Of a stretch of DNA of 64,000 nucleotides, positions 38,983 through 52,500 are shown one piece after another; position 1 is the stretch's first letter, and the number at the start of each line of letters is the position of its first letter. The position numbers and the translations under genes were made by a program. The stretch spans positions 16,321,125 through 16,385,124 of the forward strand of contig CM075862.1 in assembly GCA_037975125.1 (NCBI GenBank), written 5' to 3'. Below the pieces are notes generated by a model that was not told where the DNA came from, did not search any database, and worked only from the letters and a program-made list of their open reading frames with translations. This DNA is from Latrodectus hesperus (lineage: Eukaryota; Arthropoda; Arachnida; Araneae; Theridiidae).

Positions 38983-40800
38983 GAGTCATCAGCTCTATTT
39001 TATGAACTCTGACTGTTGCTAATTCCACTTTTTTAGTCTTATAACTCTTTTATGAAGATTGCTTCTTCATAGTTCCTGACTTAATATTCACTTCAGAAGT
39101 ATTATTTCCTTGGAGTACATAGTGCCCACGACATTATTTTCAGCACACCAGTAACCATTTGTGAACACTAAAGATTTTCGAATATTTCATGTATAGAATC
39201 TGCTTCTTTCTAGCAATGAGAGTAAATCTTCTTGTAAGGTTTAAATATGTTATAAATTTGGGAGTTGTTTCCATAATAGTATTCAAGTAAATAGTCCTTT
39301 AAAAACATAGCCAATAATTAAAATAAATTAATTTTTTCTTGATGAATTTAATTAACTAGAAACGATTCGCAATAATAATTCATTTTCGTATTTTTTGTCT
39401 TAAAGAGAGAAAATTTTTAAGAAAACAAAAGAAATTTTTAGATAATGAGAGAAAATTATTAATTATTATATTTATATTGGAAAAATTTATTCTAAAACTA
39501 TCAAAGAAATTTATTTGTTTTCTGTTTTTACTATTTATTAATCTTGAATCAATAAACTTTTTTTAAGAGACATCATTTTCTTAAAGTAAATACTATTATT
39601 TTTTTCTCAAATACTAGAAATTTGTTTTCCAATGAGAATAAATCCATATTAAACTATACAGATTTTACTTATTAATAATTCTGTACAAGTCAAGAAGTAC
39701 ACCATTTTGTCAATTAGAACAATTTTTATTTTAAATCAAAGTAATAAAAATAGAAATGAATTTTTGAAAACATCAGTTCCTAGACCCTCAAAGGTAACGG
39801 GGTTCTACCTCAACAATCTGAGTTTTGTTTTTTACATTTAAATTAAAAAGGGAATCTGGACCCAACAATGACGGCAGTGATTTTTATGTGGTTAATAAAA
39901 TTTTTATTCATTTTTTATTCTAAAAGATAGAAAAGAGGAAATTAGATCCGTTTTCGAAGAACCATTAAGATTCTTACCTTGAAAGCCAAATCAAAAGTTT
40001 GTTCGTATATAAGAATAGTTTTCTGTAGACAGAGAAATGTGTTTGAAATGAATATGTACGACTTATTAATTTTCTTCATTATTTTATAGAGCTATTGCTT
40101 ATGAAGAAACAACTCAACTTCTAAATAGCTTTTGTGACAGTTTTAAAATGTAATGAATGGGTTAAAAAGTTGTTTATTTTTATTTGGCATTGCTGGAAAG
40201 TCTCGCAGACTGAAAAGTGACGCTCTCAACCGGCGGTTCTCCTTTTCTTTCTCTTCTTACTTTTGATGAACAATTCTAGTAACTCTCGCGTTTTAATTTA
40301 AAAAATGGATTATTGTCGCTGCTCAAAAAAATTTCGTTCTGGAAATACTGTTTTAAATTATTATTTGAAAAATATTTATGGGGAATCATCCAAGTCGCCG
40401 CTACAGGTTAGCTTTTAATTTTGCTTCGGTTTTAAAACAAAAACTTTCTATGATTTAATTTTATCCTCTTGTGTTATGATTATTGCATGAAATATATTGC
40501 TTCATAAAGAGAAAATTCATTATATGAGCATTTAAAATAAAATTAATTTCGTCGCAACATATTTATTCTTACAAGTTTGCTTAAAATATTATTTGTATGC
40601 TGTAAGTTTGTTATTAATATGTAAACATCATATTTAAACAATGGTACAGTAATTTTCAATTATTTTAAAATTATTTCACGCATTTGTTTTTATTAATATT
40701 CAGAAGTTTTAGAATTTTAGCAGAATATTTATGGTTGTATTTTAAAAGAATTATTTAGTATCTTTTAAATGTGATATGATAAATGTGAAATGATGATCTT
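38983..40800 (+). repeat. Array unit 2
   Basis: Private differences include GTTGCT (not GTTGCC) near 39017 and CTAAAGATT (not CTAAGGATT) near 39170. Confidence 0.95.
40305..40406 (+). CDS. First-exon copy 2
   Basis: Same 34 codons and donor as copy 1. Confidence 0.75.
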
Positions 40801-42618
40801 GAGTCATCAGCTCTATTTTATGAACTCTGACTGTTGCCAATTCCACTTTTTTAGTCTTATAACTCTTTTATGAAGATTGCTTCTTCATAGTTCCTGACTT
40901 AATATTCACTTCAGAAGTATTATTTCCTTGGAGTACATAGTGCCCACGACATTATTTTCAGCACACCAGTAACCATTTGTGAACACTAAGGATTTTCGAA
41001 TATTTCATGTATAGAATCTGCTTCTTTCTAGCAATGAGAGTAAATCTTCTTGTAAGGTTTAAATATGTTATAAATTTGGGAGTTGTTTCCATAATAGTAT
41101 TCAAGTAAATAGTCCTTTAAAAACATAGCCAATAATTAAAATAAATTAATTTTTTCTTGATGAATTTAATTAACTAGAAACGATTCGCAATAATAATTCA
41201 TTTTCGTATTTTTTGTCTTAAAGAGAGAAAATTTTTAAGAAAACAAAAGAAATTTTTAGATAATGAGAGAAAATTATTAATTATTATATTTATATTGGAA
41301 AAATTTATTCTAAAACTATCAAAGAAATTTATTTGTTTTCTGTTTTTACTATTTATTAATCTTGAATCAATAAACTTTTTTTAAGAGACATCATTTTCTT
41401 AAAGTAAATACTATTATTTTTTTCTCAAATACTAGAAATTTGTTTTCCAATGAGAATAAATCCATATTAAACTATACAGATTTTACTTATTAATAATTCT
41501 GTACAAGTCAAGAAGTACACCATTTTGTCAATTAGAACAATTTTTATTTTAAATCAAAGTAATAAAAATAGAAATGAATTTTTGAAAACATCAGTTCCTA
41601 GACCCTCAAAGGTAACGGGGTTCTACCTCAACAATCTGAGTTTTGTTTTTTACATTTAAATTAAAAAGGGAATCTGGACCCAACAATGACGGCAGTGATT
41701 TTTATGTGGTTAATAAAATTTTTATTCATTTTTTATTCTAAAAGATAGAAAAGAGGAAATTAGATCCGTTTTCGAAGAACCATTAAGATTCTTACCTTGA
41801 AAGCCAAATCAAAAGTTTGTTCGTATATAAGAATAGTTTTCTGTAGACAGAGAAATGTGTTTGAAATGAATATGTACGACTTATTAATTTTCTTCATTAT
41901 TTTATAGAGCTATTGCTTATGAAGAAACAACTCAACTTCTAAATAGCTTTTGTGACAGTTTTAAAATGTAATGAATGGGTTAAAAAGTTGTTTATTTTTA
42001 TTTGGCATTGCTGGAAAGTCTCGCAGACTGAAAAGTGACGCTCTCAACCGGCGGTTCTCCTTTTCTTTCTCTTCTTACTTTTGATGAACAATTCTAGTAA
42101 CTCTCGCGTTTTAATTTAAAAAATGGATTATTGTCGCTGCTCAAAAAAATTTCGTTCTGGAAATACTGTTTTAAATTATTATTTGAAAAATATTTATGGG
42201 GAATCATCCAAGTCGCCGCTACAGGTTAGCTTTTAATTTTGCTTCGGTTTTAAAACAAAAACTTTCTATGATTTAATTTTATCCTCTTGTGTTATGATTA
42301 TTGCATGAAATATATTGCTTCATAAAGAGAAAATTCATTATATGAGCATTTAAAATAAAATTAATTTCGTCGCAACATATTTATTCTTACAAGTTTGCTT
42401 AAAATATTATTTGTATGCTGTAAGTTTGTTATTAATATGTAAACATCATATTTAAACAATGGTACAGTAATTTTCAATTATTTTAAAATTATTTCACGCA
42501 TTTGTTTTTATTAATATTCAGAAGTTTTAGAATTTTAGCAGAATATTTATGGTTGTATTTTAAAAGAATTATTTAGTATCTTTTAAATGTGATATGATAA
42601 ATGTGAAATGATGATCTT
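40801..42618 (+). repeat. Array unit 3
   Basis: No difference from units 4 and 5 seen by eye. Confidence 0.95.
42123..42224 (+). CDS. First-exon copy 3
   Basis: Same 34 codons and donor as copy 1. Confidence 0.75.
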
Positions 42619-44436
42619 GAGTCATCAGCTCTATTTTATGAACTCTGACTGTTGCCAATTCCACTTTTTTAGTCTTATAACTCTTTTATGAAGATTGCTT
42701 CTTCATAGTTCCTGACTTAATATTCACTTCAGAAGTATTATTTCCTTGGAGTACATAGTGCCCACGACATTATTTTCAGCACACCAGTAACCATTTGTGA
42801 ACACTAAGGATTTTCGAATATTTCATGTATAGAATCTGCTTCTTTCTAGCAATGAGAGTAAATCTTCTTGTAAGGTTTAAATATGTTATAAATTTGGGAG
42901 TTGTTTCCATAATAGTATTCAAGTAAATAGTCCTTTAAAAACATAGCCAATAATTAAAATAAATTAATTTTTTCTTGATGAATTTAATTAACTAGAAACG
43001 ATTCGCAATAATAATTCATTTTCGTATTTTTTGTCTTAAAGAGAGAAAATTTTTAAGAAAACAAAAGAAATTTTTAGATAATGAGAGAAAATTATTAATT
43101 ATTATATTTATATTGGAAAAATTTATTCTAAAACTATCAAAGAAATTTATTTGTTTTCTGTTTTTACTATTTATTAATCTTGAATCAATAAACTTTTTTT
43201 AAGAGACATCATTTTCTTAAAGTAAATACTATTATTTTTTTCTCAAATACTAGAAATTTGTTTTCCAATGAGAATAAATCCATATTAAACTATACAGATT
43301 TTACTTATTAATAATTCTGTACAAGTCAAGAAGTACACCATTTTGTCAATTAGAACAATTTTTATTTTAAATCAAAGTAATAAAAATAGAAATGAATTTT
43401 TGAAAACATCAGTTCCTAGACCCTCAAAGGTAACGGGGTTCTACCTCAACAATCTGAGTTTTGTTTTTTACATTTAAATTAAAAAGGGAATCTGGACCCA
43501 ACAATGACGGCAGTGATTTTTATGTGGTTAATAAAATTTTTATTCATTTTTTATTCTAAAAGATAGAAAAGAGGAAATTAGATCCGTTTTCGAAGAACCA
43601 TTAAGATTCTTACCTTGAAAGCCAAATCAAAAGTTTGTTCGTATATAAGAATAGTTTTCTGTAGACAGAGAAATGTGTTTGAAATGAATATGTACGACTT
43701 ATTAATTTTCTTCATTATTTTATAGAGCTATTGCTTATGAAGAAACAACTCAACTTCTAAATAGCTTTTGTGACAGTTTTAAAATGTAATGAATGGGTTA
43801 AAAAGTTGTTTATTTTTATTTGGCATTGCTGGAAAGTCTCGCAGACTGAAAAGTGACGCTCTCAACCGGCGGTTCTCCTTTTCTTTCTCTTCTTACTTTT
43901 GATGAACAATTCTAGTAACTCTCGCGTTTTAATTTAAAAAATGGATTATTGTCGCTGCTCAAAAAAATTTCGTTCTGGAAATACTGTTTTAAATTATTAT
44001 TTGAAAAATATTTATGGGGAATCATCCAAGTCGCCGCTACAGGTTAGCTTTTAATTTTGCTTCGGTTTTAAAACAAAAACTTTCTATGATTTAATTTTAT
44101 CCTCTTGTGTTATGATTATTGCATGAAATATATTGCTTCATAAAGAGAAAATTCATTATATGAGCATTTAAAATAAAATTAATTTCGTCGCAACATATTT
44201 ATTCTTACAAGTTTGCTTAAAATATTATTTGTATGCTGTAAGTTTGTTATTAATATGTAAACATCATATTTAAACAATGGTACAGTAATTTTCAATTATT
44301 TTAAAATTATTTCACGCATTTGTTTTTATTAATATTCAGAAGTTTTAGAATTTTAGCAGAATATTTATGGTTGTATTTTAAAAGAATTATTTAGTATCTT
44401 TTAAATGTGATATGATAAATGTGAAATGATGATCTT
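42619..44436 (+). repeat. Array unit 4
   Basis: No difference from units 3 and 5 seen by eye. Confidence 0.95.
43941..44042 (+). CDS. First-exon copy 4
   Basis: Same 34 codons and donor as copy 1. Confidence 0.75.
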
Positions 44437-46231
44437 GAGTCATCAGCTCTATTTTATGAACTCTGACTGTTGCCAATTCCACTTTTTTAGTCTTATAACT
44501 CTTTTATGAAGATTGCTTCTTCATAGTTCCTGACTTAATATTCACTTCAGAAGTATTATTTCCTTGGAGTACATAGTGCCCACGACATTATTTTCAGCAC
44601 ACCAGTAACCATTTGTGAACACTAAGGATTTTCGAATATTTCATGTATAGAATCTGCTTCTTTCTAGCAATGAGAGTAAATCTTCTTGTAAGGTTTAAAT
44701 ATGTTATAAATTTGGGAGTTGTTTCCATAATAGTATTCAAGTAAATAGTCCTTTAAAAACATAGCCAATAATTAAAATAAATTAATTTTTTCTTGATGAA
44801 TTTAATTAACTAGAAACGATTCGCAATAATAATTCATTTTCGTATTTTTTGTCTTAAAGAGAGAAAATTTTTAAGAAAACAAAAGAAATTTTTAGATAAT
44901 GAGAGAAAATTATTAATTATTATATTTATATTGGAAAAATTTATTCTAAAACTATCAAAGAAATTTATTTGTTTTCTGTTTTTACTATTTATTAATCTTG
45001 AATCAATAAACTTTTTTTAAGAGACATCATTTTCTTAAAGTAAATACTATTATTTTTTTCTCAAATACTAGAAATTTGTTTTCCAATGAGAATAAATCCA
45101 TATTAAACTATACAGATTTTACTTATTAATAATTCTGTACAAGTCAAGAAGTACACCATTTTGTCAATTAGAACAATTTTTATTTTAAATCAAAGTAATA
45201 AAAATAGAAATGAATTTTTGAAAACATCAGTTCCTAGACCCTCAAAGGTAACGGGGTTCTACCTCAACAATCTGAGTTTTGTTTTTTACATTTAAATTAA
45301 AAAGGGAATCTGGACCCAACAATGACGGCAGTGATTTTTATGTGGTTAATAAAATTTTTATTCATTTTTTATTCTAAAAGATAGAAAAGAGGAAATTAGA
45401 TCCGTTTTCGAAGAACCATTAAGATTCTTACCTTGAAAGCCAAATCAAAAGTTTGTTCGTATATAAGAATAGTTTTCTGTAGACAGAGAAATGTGTTTGA
45501 AATGAATATGTACGACTTATTAATTTTCTTCATTATTTTATAGAGCTATTGCTTATGAAGAAACAACTCAACTTCTAAATAGCTTTTGTGACAGTTTTAA
45601 AATGTAATGAATGGGTTAAAAAGTTGTTTATTTTTATTTGGCATTGCTGGAAAGTCTCGCAGACTGAAAAGTGACGCTCTCAACCGGCGGTTCTCCTTTT
45701 CTTTCTCTTCTTACTTTTGATGAACAATTCTAGTAACTCTCGCGTTTTAATTTAAAAAATGGATTATTGTCGCTGCTCAAAAAAATTTCGTTCTGGAAAT
45801 ACTGTTTTAAATTATTATTTGAAAAATATTTATGGGGAATCATCCAAGTCGCCGCTACAGGTTAGCTTTTAATTTTGCTTCGGTTTTAAAACAAAAACTT
45901 TCTATGATTTAATTTTATCCTCTTGTGTTATGATTATTGCATGAAATATATTGCTTCATAAAGAGAAAATTCATTATATGAGCATTTAAAATAAAATTAA
46001 TTTCGTCGCAACATATTTATTCTTACAAGTTTGCTTAAAATATTATTTGTATGCTGTAAGTTTGTTATTAATATGTAAACATCATATTTAAACAATGGTA
46101 CAGTAATTTTCAATTATTTTAAAATTATTTCACGCATTTGTTTTTATTAATATTCAGAAGTTTTAGAATTTTAGCAGAATATTTATGGTTGTATTTTAAA
46201 AGAATTATTTAGTATCTTTTAAATGTGATAT
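44437..46231 (+). repeat. Array unit 5 (ends 23 bp early)
   Basis: Leaves the repeat after AAATGTGATAT and enters unique intron sequence. Its exon copy is the one closest to the rest of the gene. Confidence 0.95.
45759..45860 (+). CDS. First-exon copy 5 (nearest to exon 2)
   Basis: Same 34 codons and donor. It is 2446 bp from the exon 2 acceptor, so it is the simplest splice partner. Confidence 0.78.
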
Positions 46232-49200
46232 TTAAATTAAATCACTGTCTTCTCATACATCTTACCGAATAATATTTATGGCATCAATACAATTAATATA
46301 AGTTTTAATTTTGAGCAATATTATTGCATTGTTTGTCACTACATTAGTAGATTCACATACAACTATAGTATGCTTTTTAATATATGCTATTTGTTAGCAT
46401 AATTTTAAAATATACTTATTGTTTGAAATGTTATTTTTTATATGATATATTATATTGTAATTTTGTGTATAACTTAATGATATGTTTGCTATAAATATCT
46501 TGTGCATAAATAAGTTGAATGCAATTATTTGCATAAAAATTTGTTTCATTCCATTTTTTTAAGAGATTTTTTGGACTATTTTGTGTTTTCTTATGAAATG
46601 TATAAATAGTGTTTTTTTAAATTATTTTTATGTATGCACACATATAAATAAATGTTTATTTGTGCAGAAATTGGAAAAAAAGAATAAAATACCTGACAGT
46701 AAAATTTGTATTACGTTTATAGCATATGTTTGCCATCTTACATCTTTCATATGTTTGCTTTTATTTGAAGGGAAATTTAAAAAGATGTGATTACAATTTT
46801 GGTTATAAATAGTTTAATGCTGTGAATCATTCATATTTATTTAATATTTTTTTAAATATTTTATTTCTTGAAAATTATGTTTTTGAAATTAAATTTCCAG
46901 AGAAAAAATTATTTGGGAAGTGAAAAATATGATTAGTAACAGTATCAGCTTCTAATGAGGCCCAAAGTTTATTGAAAAATTTATAAATATTGCTCTCAAA
47001 TTTTTTACTGAAAAGAAAAATTTCAAAATAATTAAAGTTTTGGAAAGATTATGTTGCAAATCTAGGAGAAATTACAAATATGAGTTTTATCCTATCAGCA
47101 CACAATATTTTATCATAAAGTTATTTGAGATGTAGAAATGTTATGTATAAAAAATGATTAGATGTGTTTTTACTGTGCAATATTTAAAAAAAAAATTCTT
47201 TCTTATTTTTTCTTTAATCATTTATTGGCAGATTATTATCGAATCAAACAAATCTTATTGTGTAAATCTTTAACTGAAAAATGCTATAAAAACGGGATTT
47301 TTAATTTATTGGTAAGAAAACAATAAATTGCAATGCAGCTTGGAGCTGATAACAAAAAAATTATAAATGAGCATAATGTAGAAAATATTCCTTGCTTTCT
47401 AGAAAAACAAAATTTAAAATTTATTAAAATATTAATGCATGATATTAAAAGCACTTAGTATGTCAGTTAATTCTACACAAAGTAGAAAAGTCACTTATTT
47501 TGAAGTTAAGTATTCAAGAGTTAAAATTTTTTTTTCTCAGTTTGTCATTATATACGTTACTTGTTAAAATACTTATCTGAAATTGAATGATGAAGACAGT
47601 CATTAATAGTTTTTCTATTGTGTTTTTATTTTTTACTTTTTAATATTTGGTTACTGGGCAATATGAAGTTTTTGTAATTTGTTGATTATTTTGAGATTGC
47701 ATTAGTTTCTTTTGTATTCATAACTAACAATTTTTTTTCTATTTTTTTAAATCTCTTGAATGCATTTGTAATTGATGCTCAAATATTATTTATTCTTAGA
47801 AAAATTAACGTAAAACATAATTAGCAGCAGAAGGTATAAATTTGAAATTTATTATTCTATCTCATAATTGATCAATCCAGATGATATCTATTGCAAACAA
47901 TGAAGCTTTTTTTATATCTTCTTGGAAATGAGTTCAGGTTTGAAAGGTACTAAGTAGTAATGTATTCAAATGACATTTACAAAATTTGTATAAATCACTT
48001 AACCAATGCTGAGTTTGATTTTACTATTCTCTAACTGTATATTTTTCATTATTTATTTCATGAATATTATAAAAATATTTTTTTATTTACCCTTTTCTGC
48101 CTCAGCATACTGTAATTTGACTATAATATATTTTGAATAATAAATTGTTTAATTATTTCCTGAATAGGAAACTTTTACTTTTAGTTTGTGGTATTGATAA
48201 ATATATGTGTATCTTCTCTTTTTTGCAATTTTATCACATGAATTGAAGTATCTTAATGTTATAAGTATTGATTTTATATTTTTAAATTTTTATTGTTTTA
48301 TTCTAGCTTCCACCATCATTTAAACTGTTACTCAAAGAATTAGAAAGTCTAAAAATTTTTTGGATGAGTGAACTTTTTTGCATTGTAAAGAAATTAGACG
48401 AAACTTTATTATGCTGGAATTCTACTAAAGCAGATGTTCTTCAAGTATTGTGGGTAAGAAATTTTCTTCTTTAATGTAAAAAAAATAGATTTATCTTTTC
48501 CTAGTATGAGGAAAAAAATTTTATCAAACAATTTTTTTCTACATAAATTTAAAAATTAAATCCACAAGTCTAATAATATCAAGATTGAATAATATTCATT
48601 ATTCTATACAAGTATAATTTTAAACAAAACTATATTTACTTGTTCTATTTATGTACAAAGTATGTGTTTGCTAATATGCCTGGCCATTTTTGTTTTATTT
48701 AAACTATACATTACTAGAAAAGGAATTCACATTACTAGTAAAGGCAGCACCTAGTAGGTGTATTGTTACCTTGAAAATAAATCTTCATAATTTAGGAAGT
48801 GAAACCAACAGAAGATTACCAGGCTTGGTCAGCCACTCCTAGATTTTTTTAAGGGGAAGGTAATGTGCCCATGATGTATTTTATTTGCACTAGCTACCAT
48901 TAGTGAATATATTAATCTGTGGCCTGTCCAGATTTTAAATTCATTATCTTGAAGCCATGAATATGCTGTAACGTATCTGGGGCTGTGAAACCCCTATATA
49001 AAGTATTTAAGTAGTTTCTAAATATATATTTATATATATATTTGTGTGCCTGTTTAAATTTTTTAGTTATTTTATGTAAATTGTTTAAAAATGTATAGCC
49101 TATAAAATATTTTCTGCTGCATGATTATTATTCTATTTTTATTTTTTTCTCTCAAATTTTAAATGAATTCACGTAAGTTTGTAAATTGAATGGATGCCAT

Positions 49201-49506
49201 AGCATACATTCTAAACATTGATGTTATTGTAAAATATATATTTGGAAATATACATTATATTATTTTACCTACAATTTGTAATATTTTAATTTTTCCCCTT
49301 GAAATTATAAATTTTGCAATTTAAGTGCTAAAAACAAATACCAAGAGCAAAAGGCATTATATTGGAAATCTTAATTTCACAATATTTCGAAAATTCAATA
49401 ACTGTGTTTCAAGTATGTAAGTAGTGTTTCACATTGCTATATCAGAATTGTTTGTTTTATGAATTTATCTAGCATGAAAGAATCTCTGCAGTACATAAAA
49501 AGGTTC

Positions 49507-49567
<61 letters not shown>

Positions 49568-52500
49568 ATAATTATAACACACATAACATGCCAGTTGAGT
49601 TTAATTTGATGCTTATCTTTTTATTCTCTCTCTCTGTATATACATATGTATATATAAATTGATATTTTTAATTTATCCTAATAAGAATTTTCGCATTCAA
49701 TAAAAATGTAAAAGCTTTTATCAATAATCTTTATGTATTAAAATTTTTTTTAAAATTTAGTTTAAATTGCAATTTTAAACAGTTTGAATTAAAAATATTT
49801 TTTTGTAAAATTAACTCAATCACAAAAACTTATTTTGTCTCTAAAATTTTAGTTTTTATTGCCTGTTTTCAATTTTGCATCTAACATTTCTTTCCAGTTC
49901 CTAATTGAATTATGTAATACTTATAAAATGTGATAGCAGTTCTTGCAAACAATGCCCTATGTTAGAGTCAGATCCTTATTGTCAGAGTCACTGTGATGTT
50001 TATATTACCAAAACTAGTTCTATTAGATAATACTTTTCTCTTCTTAATAACAATTTCTGTGAAGTTGTTGCAATCTGTTTAAATCCTTGCTGCATGGCCA
50101 AATTTTTGATAAACTAATAAAGAGATATTGACATTCAATGCTCACAAAACATCAACACTCAAATTTAATAATTTGATTTATTATACCTTAAACTAGTATA
50201 TATTTACAAAAATATTATACATTTTTTTTCTACTTATATATATTGCTTCTTTTCACCTATATTATTGTTATGGCAATATTCAAAACTCAGTTATTTTTAA
50301 TATTTTATTGTAAGGAAGTGTGTTTCTTAATTTTTTAAGTAGTGTTTCAATATTAAAGGAGTAATTCCTTTTGTAAGATATAATTACAAGCATTTTTTAA
50401 ACTTTCTAAACCATGTTGGATGTTATGTTTTGTTGCAAAAGTTTTGCTCAATAATTTTGGAATGATATAATACATATTAACCTCTGCCCTTCGTTAAAAA
50501 GTTATTTTTCTTAAAAATTTTGAATGCTCTATTTTTTAATTGATGATATGTATGTATAATATTTATATAGTACAAATATAATCAGAAATACTTACTACAT
50601 ATAATATCTGCATAATGTTATATCATTCCAATTTGCTAATCAATTAACTTTTTCTGATACTTATATAGTTGTGTTCATATTTTTGCAGGATTTCAATTGT
50701 CAAATTTCAGCAATTGAACAAAGAGCAAGTGAATTTATAGAAAAATATCCCCATAAGGATATAGAGTTTTTTAAGACTTTCATACTTGAATATTCTGTTA
50801 AGGTATCTGTTTTTCTTTTTTATGTATTTAGTAATTTGGAATTTTAAAAGTATATTGTGTTGTAAGACTATTATTTATTAATTTTTTTGCAGTATAGATA
50901 TGTTCAGAACTTTAATACATTAAAAATAAAACACTTAAGGTCAAATATTTTTATATAAAAATATTTTATATATAGAAAAATACTTTGAAAATAAGTTTAA
51001 GTTTTAAAAGGAGAATCAAATGCAGCTGGGAAATAAATCTTTTGCATGAAAAGGATTTATTCTTATCAATATATTATTGCAATAAAAATAAACTTGTGAT
51101 TAACAAAAAGAAAATAAGTAGTAGTGAAAATAAAAAAAGTATTTTTAATGGCCTTAATATACTGTGAAATCAAGTAAATATTGGTGATATTATCATTTTA
51201 ATTTATGCATAAATGATATGTAAGTTAAACATGATTCTGTATCTAAGACTGAAATCATATACAGTAGACACCCATTTATACAAACTTGTAGGAACTAGTA
51301 AAACAATTTGTAAAATTAAAAAAATAGATTATTACAATCTAATTTTCAACAAATCATCTTTCCTTTGCAAATAAAATACTTTTAAAGTAACTTTCAAATA
51401 TAATACTATAAATAAATAAGAACAGTATTTACTTTCATTTCTGCTTGCCGAAAAATCATGCTAAAGCATTTTGCTGCTTCTTCTCTTAAAAATGCTTCAG
51501 CCCTGTTTCTTTCTCATTCATTATATTTTCAATAATTTCATCTGATATTTTATCAACACATATCATATGTGAGTTTATCCAAAAACTTCTTGTAAGAAAT
51601 TTCAGGGAACAGAAAACTTTCTTCAGTTACAGTGGGTTCTCAAATAAAGCCTTAAATTTGAAATGTTCTCAATATTGTCTCATCTTCAACATCATTCTAA
51701 GCATTAATTGACAAATGTATGGCTTAGAAGATTAACTTCATAAGGCCATTTCAAGACCATAATCACTCTTTGTGAAAGCACCCTACGATATTTGCTCATG
51801 ATGATGCTGATGTTTATGTCCTGAGCCTTAGGCTGTTGGACAGAAGTTGCATTAGCCAAAAAGAACTTCATCCAAATTGATTCAAGATCTGAAACTTCAG
51901 CATGAGTATTGCTGTTATTCCCAATTAGAATAACTTTACCATTTTCCAATAAAAAAACATTGATCTAAGTTACTCAGCTAATTTTTATAAGTGTTTCCAA
52001 TCATCTAAACCTTAATGTTAGCACAATATGCAACTAATAATCTTTAAACTTTTAAAAATATCTTGGCATTAAATAATTTCCTATGAAAAACAGAGTTTTT
52101 GTTCCATTCTTTCTAGCTGCAATCAATACTAATTCTTTGCTTCACTTTTTTTACCTCTATTACATTTATGACTTTTAAAGCTAAGTGTTCTTCCTGTTAA
52201 GGTCTTAAAAAACAAACCTGTCTTATCTGCATTGAAAAAATCCATTGGGTTGTATTTGGAAAGTTGTGATTTCATTAATTCTTCTTTCCATTCAATTTCT
52301 GAAATTTTATTCGCAGTTCCACTTTCTTCACACAATATTCTAAAGCACAGTACCCAGTTTTAAATTTTTGGAGCCAACTATCTAATAGACTGAAATTGTT
52401 TATGTTCATCTTCGTAGCAAAGCTGTTGGATAATCATACATGACTTTATCATCAACAGGAATATTCATTCCTCTCCTTTTTCTCAGCCGTGTAAGCAGTA

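Larger units (their letters stand above)
37162..46231 (+). repeat. Five-copy tandem array of a 1.8 kb promoter/first-exon unit
   Basis: Units start at 37164, 38983, 40801, 42619 and 44437, so their lengths are 1819, 1818, 1818 and 1818 bp. The last unit stops at about 46231, some 23 bp short. Each unit contains the same 34-codon exon with a splice donor, near its position 1322. Units 3-5 look identical by eye and unit 2 has a few private changes. Unit 1 differs at about 15 sites and small indels, confined to its first 590 bp or so. The left and right flanks are unrelated to the unit edges. The reading frame at 37758-37561 (minus) is a low-complexity shadow, open only in unit 1. Confidence 0.97.

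Noticed and set aside
37162..46231. Ordinary satellite DNA or a multicopy gene family
   Set aside because: Each unit holds only a first exon whose phase matches single-copy downstream exons, and there are no other exons in the units. Promoter/first-exon amplification fits better, although assembly error is not excluded.
37162..46231. CRISPR-like or phage-like repeat system
   Set aside because: Units are 1.8 kb, contiguous and without spacers, in a eukaryotic intron-bearing context.
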